DNA from: Pithys albifrons albifrons
Taxonomy: Eukaryota > Chordata > Aves > Passeriformes > Thamnophilidae
Assembly: GCF_047495875.1 (NCBI RefSeq)
Contig: NC_092462.1
Location: 28,412,523 to 28,476,522 of the forward strand
Length of the DNA stretch: 64,000 nt
Direction of reading: 5' to 3'
This document shows, in pieces, positions 1 to 11,015 of the stretch; position 1 is the first letter of the stretch, and every line of letters starts with the position of its first letter. Position numbers and translations under genes: made by a program. The notes under the pieces were generated by a model. It saw only the letters and a list, made by a program, of their open reading frames with translations. It ran no database searches and had not been told where the DNA came from.

Positions 1-130
1 CTGGTGGGCAGCGTGCACGGGAAGGAGAATGGCCGTGGCAGGCTAGTATTCAGCTTGATGGGTCCCATCGCTGCGGTGCATCAATCATCAGTAATACCTG
101 GCTACTTACTGCAGCCCACTGCTTTAGAGG
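1..130 (+). CDS. Gene A catalytic exon with His57 (5' truncated by window)
   Basis: The frame is fixed by WPWQAS and AAHC; the first full codon is GGT at 3-5. The exon ends TTT AGA GG before donor GTACGT at 131, so the intron is phase 2, as at the matching exon of gene B. It encodes [15 protein letters not shown] onward, then [11 protein letters not shown] and AAHCF. Confidence 0.92.
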
Positions 131-2217
131 GTACGTTATCAGTACCCTTCTGATCCTACAGGCTTTAGGACTCTTGGGTGCTCTGACCTTTTGTGACCCT
201 CTAGTGTCTGTATCTGCTGAAAGATAATGAAGTTTGGCTCTTCTTTCCCTTAGGCAAACCTAATCACATTGTTTTTTGATGCTTAAATGGGGAGCAAAGC
301 TCCTTTGGGGGATCTTATTTTGTGCGGCTGTGACATAACCTCAAATATCTTACAGAGGAACAAATCCTCGGAGGTGGACTGCCAGCTTTGGAATTCTGCT
401 GAGACCTCCAAAACAGAAAAAACTTGTCCGAAGAATTATTGTTCATGAAAGATATGGTAACGTTGTCGTTGATCACGAACATGACGTGGCTGTTGTGGAA
501 CTTGCCTCTCCTATTGAGTTCACAAGTGACGTGCACAGTGTCTGTCTTCCTGAAGCATCTCACATTTTCCCAGACAACAGTTCTTGTTTCGTCACAGGCT
601 GGGGAGCTTTGGAGAATGATGGTGAGTGTCTCTTGCCTTCCTGTGCCCTGTCACACATCTACCTGAGATGAATTATGTTAGTTTTATGGGCTTTTTGTGT
701 ATTTTGAGTTTCTTAGACTTGGTGTTTGATAGGTGCATGTCCTAATGATATACCTTTGAACTTAGTTTGCTGCTTTTTTTTTTATTTTGTCAGTAGATTG
801 GAAATGGGGGGAAGACCCTACAGGTTAGTCTTACAGGAGTTAAGAGCAGCTATTCTTTGTTGCTGTATGCACAATGCTAATTGAATACATTCTGATCTCC
901 ATTCCCACTGGGCCAATCCCTCTGGGTTTAGCTCTGACATGACTTCTTTTCCCATTCAGATTTGTCATCGTGACAGTTTTCATCAGTTATTCTTCCTTTG
1001 GTCATAAATGTGGCTTTATCCAGTGACTTGAGTGAGCTTCTTTCAAATTAGTCAATGTTATTGAGGTTAAAGATGACAGGATTATAAATCTGAGCCATTG
1101 AACTGTATAGGTTGTGTTTTGCATAAGACTCTTAGGGTATATACTGATTGTCCAAAGCTACACTGCAGTTGGGTAAATGAGTCTGTCCAATAATATCAAG
1201 GGCATATCCTATAGCCTACAGTTAAATTCAACACTGAAATGTGTACAAAAATCCCAGTGTGCATTATGATAAAGAGTATCTGGTGATGATGAAACTTGGA
1301 GAAGAGTTATGTTTGGGAGCAACTGAAGGACTTTGGTGGAGGGGGGAACTTTCTTATTCTTGAGCCATTGTCTGGGTAGCTCCCTTATTGACTGTGATGG
1401 CAGAAAAACTGTAGGAAAACCCAGTTACTCCTAATCTGTGAGTGTTTCATGTTGCATACCCTATCTGCAAATTTTTATGCCACTTCTCCTTCTAGGCTAT
1501 AGTGTTAATCAGCTTCGACAAGCGGAAGTGAAAATTATAAGTACTGAGATCTGTAACAGTAGACAAGTATATGGTGGAGCGATAACACCTGGAATGTTGT
1601 GTGCTGGATACCTGGAGGGGCAGGTGGATGCTTGCCAGGTAAGTTTGTTTATAGGTAATAGTAATAGGAAAATACAGGGGGAGGTGGGGGGCCAAGTGAT
1701 GTTTGCTAGAAATAAAATATTCTTTAGGAACTCTTAAGTTTATAGGTATCAAAATCTTGACAGATGCAAATGAAGAGCTCCATGACTCATGACCTGAAGT
1801 CTGAACTTCAGTGCTTGGGTTTTATCTGTAATGCACATGTGAGAGAATACAGATGTAAGGGTGTGGACTGGGAGAGACTGAATTAGACCTAGGCAATCAG
1901 CCTCTGTCTTGCCAGTAAACTGTGGGAAACTGGAATTATAGCTGAGGTCTAGGGAAAAATAGCTGTCAGTTGTAACACAACAATTTGAGACTTGCTACAT
2001 TAGTAAGGTGAACATTGTGTACTTTGTTCCTGCCTGTTAACATTTTTCTCCTTAGGGTGACTCTGGTGGGCCACTGGTGCAAGCGAACTCCAGAGGAATC
2101 TGGTATCTTGTGGGAATAGTGAGCTGGGGAGATGAATGTGGCAAGCGAAATAAACCAGGAGTGTACACACGAGTGACTTACTATCGAAATTGGATCCACT
2201 CCAAAACGGGCATCTGA
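1..2217 (+). CDS. Gene A: TMPRSS11-family type II transmembrane serine protease, 3' part (four exons)
   Basis: Four joined exons (1-130, 356-621, 1496-1638, 2056-2217) encode nearly all of an S1 trypsin-like catalytic domain; the cytoplasmic tail, membrane anchor and SEA stem lie off the left edge. Visible landmarks are GEWPWQAS near the domain start, TAAHC with catalytic His (codon 117-119), HEHDVAVV with catalytic Asp (483-485), VCLPE whose Cys normally ties the chain to the propeptide, DACQGDSGG with Asp189 and catalytic Ser (2062-2064), and the family C-terminus SKTGI. Asp189 predicts cleavage after Arg or Lys. Family members are epithelial surface proteases activated by cleavage before Ile16. 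All junctions are GT-AG. The subtype is unsure: parts resemble TMPRSS11F ([17 protein letters not shown]) and others TMPRSS11E or 11A. Odd points are an unpaired Cys136 and a non-Val residue 17. Intact, no frameshift seen. Confidence 0.93.
356..621 (+). CDS. Gene A catalytic exon with Asp102
   Basis: The acceptor is TTACAG at 350-355 and the donor GTGAGT at 622; phase 2 in, phase 1 out. It encodes [46 protein letters not shown] and [11 protein letters not shown]. It is 266 bases against 260 in gene B, two extra residues lying in the loop before the catalytic Asp. A sequon NSS (576-584) is followed directly by an unusual Cys (585-587). Confidence 0.93.
1496..1638 (+). CDS. Gene A catalytic exon (Cys168, Cys182, Asp189, Cys191)
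   Basis: The acceptor is CTTCTAG and the donor GTAAGT at 1639; phase 1 in, phase 0 out. It encodes [29 protein letters not shown] and VDACQ. Its 143-base length equals that of the matching exon in gene B. Confidence 0.93.
2056..2217 (+). CDS. Gene A terminal coding exon with Ser195
   Basis: The acceptor is TCCTTAG. The exon opens with GDSGGPLV, passes IVSWGDEC and [11 protein letters not shown], and ends SKTGI then TGA (2215-2217). It is 162 bases, as in gene B. By direct count 43 of its 53 residues match the gene B exon. Confidence 0.95.
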   Translation, partial: GDSGGPLVQANSRGIWYLVGIVSWGDECGKRNKPGVYTRVTYYRNWIHSKTGI

Positions 2218-3070
2218 AACCTGGAGCAAGTTAAGTTTTGTGGGCTGTGTACAGATATTCCTCTGACACATTCTGCTCTGTGGTCACTGTCTAAAGAGCT
2301 GCTGGCTTAGCTTGTGGTCACGTATCCAGTGCCAGCAAGCTTGGAGTAGTCTAGGACTTGAAATTGGTTTGGCCTACAGCCAGACAGGAATAGACTTGAT
2401 CCATGTGACAGTTGTTTGCTCAGGAAGTAGTCTGTCAGAGGGACATCTTCATCTGTACGCAATATACTGACCCTTTTTCCTCCACAGTCAAATGTCTTGG
2501 CCCCAGCTGTTGTACCCAGGCAGAGCACTTGAGCCCAAACAATCATCTACCAGCATTCAAGACGACTTATAACTAAAACGTAGCCCACCCATTTGCTGTG
2601 TGCTCACAAGGCCCTATCTATCCATAGACAAGCTACAATCCAGCCCCTGACTCCCCTGACTTCAAGGCTGTGCTTGTGAATTCTTGAGCTTTTTCCCTGC
2701 ATCATTCCAGCAAGGGCACTGTAATGAAGAATGGAAGATGGCTTAGAGAAGTTCTGGTTCCTAATATCACATCTGACCTAGTGAATAGAGAATTTTTCTT
2801 CTTTGTATTGTCCTGAAAAAGGAATTAGTGGAAAACACCAGCTTCTGTCCGCCTTCTATGACCAAGTGTATGTGTGCACACTCATCGCTTCATATAAACA
2901 GCCCCTATGACAGCATTTGCCGTGAGAGTGACTGCTGGACTTAAGATCGAAAATCACTTTATGTTCATACCAGTCTGTTGTCATATCAGAGCAGTTGGCT
3001 GAATTAATTTCCAATTTTAGCTATCCAGATTGTATTTTTCTGAATAAAAGCCTTTGCTTTGTGTGCAGGA
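2218..3070 (+). other. Gene A 3' UTR
   Basis: Non-coding sequence follows the TGA of gene A up to the likely cleavage zone after the AATAAA at 3043. Short open frames here, including one on the opposite strand at 2307-2546, show no recognisable domain. Confidence 0.7.
3043..3048 (+). terminator. Poly(A) signal of gene A
   Basis: Canonical AATAAA about 830 bases after the stop, followed by a GT-rich stretch (TTTGCTTTGTGTGCAG) that fits a downstream cleavage-stimulating element. It is the first canonical hexamer I found after the stop. Confidence 0.7.
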
Positions 3071-4238
3071 TGGACAATTGTAACAATCTTAGTATTACCA
3101 TTATCAAAAAACCCCTCTCAAACTGCTTATTCTTGTGAATGCTGGTCTCAAGTCATAATTTAATATGTGCATCTTCAGCTGTATTCTGTAAAAAAAAAAA
3201 GCTTTTGTATTACAATGGAAATGCCTATCTCCTTCAGAGCAGGGCAGAACTCCTGACTGATCCAGTAATCTTATGTAAAGATCTCTCTCTTCTGACAGGA
3301 AGTAGGAATTGCCTGTGTTGCATTGCCAGACCATTGCTAACTCATTTGATTTCAACCACATAAACCTCATATTCTCTCTGACTTGATGTTTTCAGGAGCC
3401 CATGTTTCTGTCTGTCAGGTAGGTCTCAAGTGCTTTCTGCAACCCAGCAGCAGAACACGCCTATTCTTGGTGAGGATGATTTCCTTGGCGTGTCTGCAGG
3501 CTTTCCAACACTTTATGTGGGTGTTGAACCTGACAAGTGCTGTGGACTTAATTGCTAGATAATGAGCCATTCAACTGCTCTCTTCTCCCTCTGTGGTCAG
3601 AAGAGAAAGAACTAGGCAGAGGAGATACTGGCCACGTGGCCAAGGCTTGGAGCTGGTCCAGCACAGCAAGCAAGGAAGACTCTTAATGCCAGGCTCGAAA
3701 AGGCAAACAACGGGCTTTTGGCAAAGTCTGAGTGAAACAGGCCCTCAGTGATTATAGTCTTAGGATCAGAGTGTTGTCCAAGTTGAGCACAAGTCAATTG
3801 ATGTAGTCAATGACAGTTCAGGGACACTCTCTGACTGTGCAGCTCACTGCAAATGCTCTCAAGCAAAGCAACAATCCATCCGGTTAACAGAAGTACTTTG
3901 ATTACACATCCTGTGATCTGACTGTTTGCCAGTACAGAGAACCACACTTTTCTAGAGCCTCTCTGGAGGTACTGGAATATTTAAATGCCCAGAGAAGGTC
4001 TGCAGCTGTTGTGTGTTCTACAGTTGCGTATACCTGGTGCTTAATTTTGTTTTTCTCAGGGAACTTCTCCTGTGGAATGTTGTGAGCTTCAGAAACAAAA
4101 CTTGGGGGCTTAATTTCTACATAGGGAATAAGAACTGTCAGACTCATTCCATAGGTCTGAACCCAAGAAATCTCATTTTAGTGCCTTCAGCAGAACATGA
4201 CTTGGAAGTATATTACTTGTAGAGGAAGCTGAAAACTG

Positions 4239-4249
4239 ATGTATGGCAG
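4239..4249 (+). CDS. Weak candidate for first coding exon of gene B (MYG...)
   Basis: ATG TAT GGC AG stands before a GTATAT donor. The phase (2) is right to join the exon at 20116, and the Met-Tyr start resembles mammalian TMPRSS11 first exons as I recall them. The match is very short and could be chance; intron 1 would then be about 16 kb. Confidence 0.12.
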
Positions 4250-5588
4250 GTATATATGAAATATTTTTACTTGGTGGTAGCAATTATCTTACCAGGATGG
4301 TGAATAAAATTTGATTTTTATGAAGAAAAACATTATTATAAGATACCATGGATTTCTAGATTTCGAAGTACTCTAGGCTTGGGTTTTCAAAGTGCATAAC
4401 GATCTCCCCATCCTGCTGGATTTTATTGTAACTTGGATACTTAACATTTTTGGTCTTGCAAATACCAACTTTCTCACTGGTTCCCCATAACAGGTAATTA
4501 GATGTCCAAAGAATTAATTTTGCATCTATGAACTTCCCAATTGTTCTTATTCTGGGTACAATATCTGAAAGCCTTAAGCATTTTGCACTGTATCAAGCGC
4601 TGCAGTAAATCTCATTCTCCAAAGTGATGCACACAAGACTGAAAAAGTGAACTTGTCATTTGCTTAAGGAGCTGCCAGTTCTGAGCACCTAGTTGGAGAG
4701 GTACAATACCAGATCCAACTTAATGCTGGGTGCCAGCACAGTGCAGACAGGAGGATGGAAATGAAGAGGACCTGGATTCTACTTGGTGTATATTTTTGGG
4801 AGCCTTTATTGTGGACTGCCTTGTGGAGTTTTTCCTTGTAGCAGCTGGAAACTTCTGATCCAGTTTCTTCTGGAAACTATGTAGTTTACATGCTCTGAGG
4901 CCTCTTGGTGATGTGAAGCAGTGTAAATTGTGACTATCGAGAAGGACACTTAAAAGAACACCCCTCATCCACTGGGAATGTTGGTGTTGGAGAACGTGGT
5001 GGGTCTGAATCCCTTACTGGTGGCAAAACTATGCTCATGTCATTTTTTTCTGGCTTTTCCTGAGGGAAATTATGGAAACCCGAAGCCAAAACTTATCTGG
5101 TTTAGGTGGTCTAGCAGATTTGTATATTTTTTTAGCTGCATTGTCACCTATTTGTGAAGTCACACACTGTAATTTCTTCAGCCATGTTTTTAGAGGAATT
5201 AACATCTTCACTCAAGGCAGAATGGGATATATCTAACTATACAATCATGCATGACGGACGGGAATGTAATTTATATGTAAATTTAATAAAACCCATTAAA
5301 TTTACCTTCTGTTTCATGTTTTTTCTAATTTTCTGCATCACAGTAAGCAAGTGTAAGTTGGAGCCTCCTCTGTTTTAGAATGTGTTACACTCATCCCATA
5401 CCGTGGATTTATGTGCTGGCTTTAACATAGTCTTAATCATCTGGCTTTATTGACTTGTTAGAAAAGCATAACTGAAAGAAGCACATAACTATTAGAAGAG
5501 TAAAACGTCATCCAGGCTTGAACAGAATTTACCCACGTGGCCAAGAGGTTACTGAAACTTATGTGCAGGTGAACAGGTCTTGTGTCAT

Positions 5589-5602
5589 CCACTAGAGGGT
5601 GA
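5589..5602 (+). promoter_or_regulatory. Imperfect CTCF-like motif, forward orientation
   Basis: CCACTAGAGGGTGA agrees with the CTCF core consensus CCASYAGRKGGCRS at 12 of 14 positions. The highly conserved C of GGC is T here, so binding is doubtful. It faces the stronger site at 57516-57529. Confidence 0.3.
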
Positions 5603-7149
5603 ATCGTATTGTACAAGAGCCTTTAGCTCTTGGCTGCTAGTGGTGCTCTGTCTCAGCTAAGTAGAGAGGAGCAGGAGGACAAGGCACTGTGTGAGGTCTG
5701 CCTTGTAGATGCAGAGATGCTACACAATATCCTTGCAAAGTCTGGGGAGGCTACAGCCATTTCAGCTTTAAGCATAGGCAGCTGCAGCACTGGGTGAATT
5801 TCAGGCTTTCTCCCATCAGAGAGCTGGCATCAAATGCTCCCCTTAAAGTACGTTAAGTACAGTGGGCTGTGAGAGCAAGGGGCTGAGCAGGTTTCGTCTT
5901 CTTATCTGCAACACCAAAGCCAAAGCTTTGTTCTGTGGAAAAACCAACTGGAAATGCACATTGTCAGCTACTGTTGGCATCATGGGTCTATTTTCTCAGC
6001 TCATCAGTCTTCTTCCAAATGAGATAGCAAAGAACAGCAGTAATTTTGAGAATTTGATAGGACAGGAGGTTTGCAGTGGCATGCAGCTGCTTCTGGCTTT
6101 GATGTCCCATTTTGATAATTCCTGACTATTCCTGTGGATTGAAGATACCGATCAGATTTCTTCTTGTCTCTTTCGTGTGATGAGGGGAATGTTGGTACAA
6201 ACTGTGCCATATCCTGAGATAGAAGAGCAAGCTCTTGATGAATGAAACATGATGGAGTTCATGGATCCTGGTCTGTAATGCTTAACAGCCAAAAGGATGG
6301 ACTTGGAATTTGAGATGATCTAAAAGAATAAAAAGGAATGCAACAGCTTTATTGCAGTTATTACAGGACATGCCACGTTGGCTATAGATGGGAAGATGGC
6401 TGTTTGTTTGAAAGAACAGTAGCCCTTTTGTCACATTTTACTGGGTCTAGTGCAATAAAAGGAGTGTTAAGGACAGACTTCTTAAAGGATATAATTTTAA
6501 CAAATATTTTTAAATTTCATTTTTATAACTTAGAAAACGGCTTTGTGCCGAGTTTCTGATAGAGCACATTTCATGTATGTAACACTGAAAGTGTTTAAGA
6601 GCATTCAATGGCTGGTGATGGTGCCATGACTCAAGGATATGCTCAGCTGGTGTGGTCATATTTGGCTATGTGGGTGGAGTTTCTGTTGAAGGGCTTGGAG
6701 TGAAGAACTTAACAGAAGAATAACTCTCATTGTTTTCTGGACGTGTGGCTGAACCAGCATCCTTCTATAAAACAGGACTGCCAATATTTCAGCTTGCTTG
6801 GAGATCTATTATTGCAGCGAAGAAAACTTTGCAAAACTCATCTAGTTAGAAGAGTTCAGGAGCAAATGGCAGTTTATTTGCTTTATCTTAGGGTAGAATT
6901 TTATTTTTAATTGAACACATTCTTAAATCACACTTCCTTTGAAAAATTTTTTTGTGCCATTCGTTGCTGGTGGTTTTCTCTTAGGTGCAAATAAATAGAT
7001 TCCATAAAGAATGAGAAAATGCTTTGGGGAACTTGTTACCAAAAAAAGGCAATTGTTTATGTTATGTAATGTTAATAGGAACACTGGTTTTCCAGTGGAC
7101 AGACCAGATGGAGGGACTGTGCTAGGAAATAATGTCTTCCATGCTAGAG

Positions 7150-7368
7150 AGTGGTGAAAACCTGAGAAAAACTTTCCTTACTGTGAAAGTTGGTTGGACA
7201 TTGAAACAGGTTGTCAGGAGAGGTTATGGAGTCTCCATTCTTGGAGATATTCAAAACGCAGTTGGACATGATCCTGATTGCTCTATCTCGCTACCCTTGT
7301 TTGGAGCAGGGATTTTGGGGTAGACCATCTTCAGATTTCCCTTTCCACCTCATCTACTCCATGATTAT
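7150..7368 (+). mobile_element. CR1 LINE 3'-end fragment
   Basis: Recognised from the typical CR1 tail order: an AAAAACTTTCCTTACTGTGA-like segment, GGAGTCTCCATTCTTGGAGA, TATTCAAAACGCAGTTGGAC, then a degraded TTTGGAGCAGGG and an ATTCTATG-like terminus near 7360. Many substitutions mark it as old. The open frame crossing it (7211-7768) is incidental. CR1 is the dominant LINE of birds and other reptiles. Confidence 0.8.
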
Positions 7369-9166
7369 ACTCTGCCAAAGTGCCTTAGCAGCTTCGGGGA
7401 AAGGCACAGGGCCATGGCTAAGTGGTGGGTACTGTCACAGTGAGCTGATCCCTGCCTTAGCTGCTTCTGTGACAGATCTGGTAGACAATCCAAAGAACAC
7501 CGACACCAGGTCATCTTCATGCTTGACCTGTAAATGCCATATCCAGCGCTGTTGTCCCAGACTTCCCTGGCACTGTTGTCTTTGCATAATTAATGGACGC
7601 CAAAGGGAAAACAATCCATTCTGTGCCACAGAGGTAGAAAGCAGGTTACCAGGGAGTGACCTCAGCCAGAAGGTCTCACAGGGAGGCAACAAACAAAGTG
7701 AGACCCTCATCTGGTACTGTGCAGTTCTGCCTGAAGCATGCTGCATTTTTCAGTGTCTAATCTCCTAAACTGTATCTGAAAGGACAGCCAGAGTCAAAAC
7801 AGCTGCAGGATGGACTTGCACAGGATTTTCCTATGTCTAGTTTAGTCTATGAAGACTTGAAGGCTAATGCTGTGTATGATCAAACAGGAGACCACTGACA
7901 AGAATCACATGTAGGATCTGTCATGCTGCTGCAGAGTAAACTAGAACAGGCAATACCTGTGGCAGAAAGCATCTTAAAGAGCTAGACTCTGTTTGGCTTC
8001 CACCAATGTAGCTGCAACTTAGTTGCAACTTAGCTGCTAACAAGTAATATGAAATCAAATCCAAGCTACCTATTTTTATGGATGTAGACGTAGAAAAATT
8101 CATTTTTTGTGTATGCTGCTATCCACAGTAAGTCCCTCTAGCACTTTAGATGTGTGAAAAAATGCTGCTCTTCTTTTGTTTAATTTGATCCACACTTGTA
8201 AAGGATTTATTTTCACTTTAATGGGCCTTGTTTCTTTGTAAGCCTAGTCTAAGTCGTATGAAGATCTCAGACACTGTCTCTTTGGAGATGTTGTGTGTGC
8301 CTTGAGGGAGCATAGGATTTGCTCAGTGCATGCAGAGACTGGCTGGTTAGCCTGATGAAAGAAAATGCGGGCTGGCCTATTTCGCTGTGCCAAGCAGCAG
8401 CTCTGGCTGGGCAGCTGCAGAGGACAGGCAAATGTGTGCCACCTTTTTGCCTCAAATGGGGTGACGGGCTATGAATTCTTTTTTAATGACTCTGGCAGTG
8501 GGGGACTTCTATTATCTAAGGGTGTTGCTGGTATTCTGGGCTGGCCTCTCTGGCTGCAATTCAGACAGGTTTCTGTTACAAGGCCCTGGAAAGAGGGACT
8601 ATTTGGAAAGCTACCAGGGCAGGATCTAGCATACTTCAGAGCTTGAAGCCATTTCTGTAGCATCTGAGAGCCTCCATGCATTCAGTATCTCAAAGCTGCA
8701 TGGGCATGTAATGATATTTGGCCCCAAGTGTCTTTTCAAAGCTCAAGATAAGGACTTGGCTTCTTTCCCAGCACTTACATTGGCTCTAGAGAGTCCTTCT
8801 ATTCTTTTAGTTGATTTTCTGGTTTCGTTTTTCCACTTAGCAGTTATTAATTGCCATCAGTTATTGAAGTCTTGGCTGGGCATTTCTTGTAGTATAGGAA
8901 AGCATGGGATAATAAACTGGTGACCTTTTTCTGCCAAAACTATAAAGTTGTATAGCATGTCCACAGCTGAAGTTAAAATGTATAAAGAAATGCAGCTCAT
9001 GCAGAGCTTCTCCTAAATTTTGAAGCCCAAATGCAAGATGTCTTTGTGGTTTTCAGGAGGGGGAAGCCTGAAGTCATAACTGAACTGTCAAGGTGTGTTG
9101 ATTAAAAAATTAGGGGACTAGGGAAGGATTGCATCGCAGTGTACCAGTTTAGTCTTATCAGATGCT

Positions 9167-9290
9167 CACAGAATCACAATTTAGATTGGAAGGGATGTAC
9201 AGAGGTCACCTTGTCAAACCCTCTGCTCAAAGCAGCTCTAATTAATTCAGGTTTTTTAAGGGCATGCAGTTTAACAGCGCTTCTGTCAGT
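9167..9290 (-). mobile_element. CR1 LINE 3'-end fragment, reverse orientation
   Basis: It begins CACAGAATCAC, the reverse complement of the CR1 terminal octamer repeats. TTGGAAGGGATG, a degraded GTCCAACCC-like block and CTCTGCTCAAAGCAG follow, the usual order of an inverted CR1 tail. The inner end is uncertain. Confidence 0.75.
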
Positions 9291-10666
9291 TCTGTAAAAT
9301 ATGACTGGCAAGAACAACCACTTCTCAGTTCAAAAGTAATGACTGGTGTCTTTGGCCTAAAATTTGTGGCCTGGCTTGAATAACTGGTAGACAATTGTGT
9401 AAAATATCTTTACTTATAAATTCCGAAGATGTTATTGCTACAGAGCTGGCCAATGGTCTTTTCTAAAGGTGTTCTTTGTCTTTACATCCCATGAGCCTGT
9501 GTAAGTATGCAAAACATAAACCAAGGTAATCTATTATTACTATTCTTGGGCAAGCAGTCTGTCTGACCGGCTGGGCTGACTTTGCAGGGTTAAATTAAGA
9601 GAATGGTCATTACATCTTTTTACACTTTCATTCACAAAATCCTGTGCATCCACATTCTTGGATTTCCACCCACATTCTCAAATTTCCACCCCACACTTTG
9701 ATAGCTAGTTTCTGTACTGCTTCCCTAGTATTAACCAAAAATATTAGTAATTGCTGAGCTTACTGAATAACACCCTAATACCAAGCACTTTGCAACTTGA
9801 TATTGTATTGAGAGGAAAATTATTCCTTAATTATTATCTTTTCTTGGCCTGTCTGTACCGTTGTTCCTGGGGGACAGGTATGTGTACATTGCTTTTGCAT
9901 AATCTGACACAGGCAAGAGTACTTCCTTATTTCACACTGTTTTGCAGGACAGTTCATTTTAATGGCTAATTAACTGGAAAACAAAAGCAACCTACTTAAA
10001 GTTTTATTAGGCAAATTGCAGAAAATTCTTGACTGTAAGAAAATGGAATATTTTTTTGGAATACTTTGGTTATTCATATTCTAGAGTAGTAATGGGAAGA
10101 TCTGTCCTATCGTGTGCTGAAAGTTACCAGAAGTTCACTCATCAGTCGTTCAAGACCTTTCCTCTAGCACTTCAACCTGAAACGCTTTGCAATTCTAATG
10201 AATACTTTCAGGTTTTGTTTCAGAGCTCAAGATTTCAGGTAACTTTTGTCTCAAAATCTAGCTGTTTGCTAAAGCCTGCTTCTCCTGTAATGTGTTTTTC
10301 ACTGACCCAGGTAGTTAGAGTTGGCCATTGAACTTCTGCATACATCAGCGAAAATTGTCAGCATCTCACAGGGTAAACACTTCAAGGGCCACCTCTTCCC
10401 GGTGTTTCCCAGTGTAAAAAAGAAAAAAAAAACAAACACCCAAGGATTTTTAAAGTATTTTCTTGACTATTGCATTGAATTGGTTTGTAATTAATCTCCA
10501 GCACTCCATCAATTGCTGGAGCTCTTGTGGGGGTGTGTGCGTTTCTGGGTGGAGCAGAGACTCCTTAGTGCACAATGTTTTGAGTTTTACAAATTCTGAA
10601 AAAGAAAATAACAGGGCATGGAGTGGTGGGTGGAGGGTATTCCCAGGGAGGATATTAGTACTTGAC

Positions 10667-10704
10667 ATGTACCTGTGTACTCAGTCAATAAAGCCCCAGG
10701 TAAG
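10667..10704 (+). CDS. Alternative weak candidate for first coding exon of gene B (MYLCTQ...)
   Basis: ATG at 10667 opens MYLCTQSIKPQV plus two bases AG before a GTAGGT donor, phase 2 as required by the exon at 20116. It would add 12 residues before the junction Arg. A GTAAGG five bases upstream is a stronger-looking donor but gives the wrong phase. Chance is likely. Confidence 0.12.
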
Positions 10705-10953
10705 GTAGGTAACTGCAACAATGCACTATTTACAGGGAGGTAGGAGAAGCCAAAACCTCAACTAATTTGATCAAACAAAGGAAGAAATCAATGTTAGAGA
10801 AATAACAGATGCTGTGCAGCAGTGATCAGCTTTTCCTGTTGTCCTCAAAATGGTCTGCCCAGGTGCTTATAAAATTGCGTGGAAATGCCTGTGAATGGAC
10901 ATCTTCAGGGAAAGAAGGAAAAAGACTTGGTATGATCAGGTAAAATTTTCCTC

Positions 10954-11015
10954 TTGTTTTTTTTTTTGTTTGTTTGGGTTTTTTTATTTGTTTGTTTGTT
11001 CATTTTTTTATTCCC
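10954..11015 (+). repeat. T-rich (TTTG) low-complexity tract
   Basis: An interrupted run of T homopolymers and TTTG units with no other structure visible. It may be the degraded poly(A) or simple-repeat tail of an old insertion, but no matching element body was recognised. Confidence 0.6.

Noticed and set aside
2307..2546. A 79-codon frame on the - strand within the gene A 3' UTR
   Set aside because: No recognisable motif. It lies inside an untranslated region of a + strand gene and is no longer than expected by chance.
7211..7768. A 185-codon open frame on the + strand
   Set aside because: Its first part is a CR1 LINE tail and the rest has no recognisable domain. No splice or promoter support.
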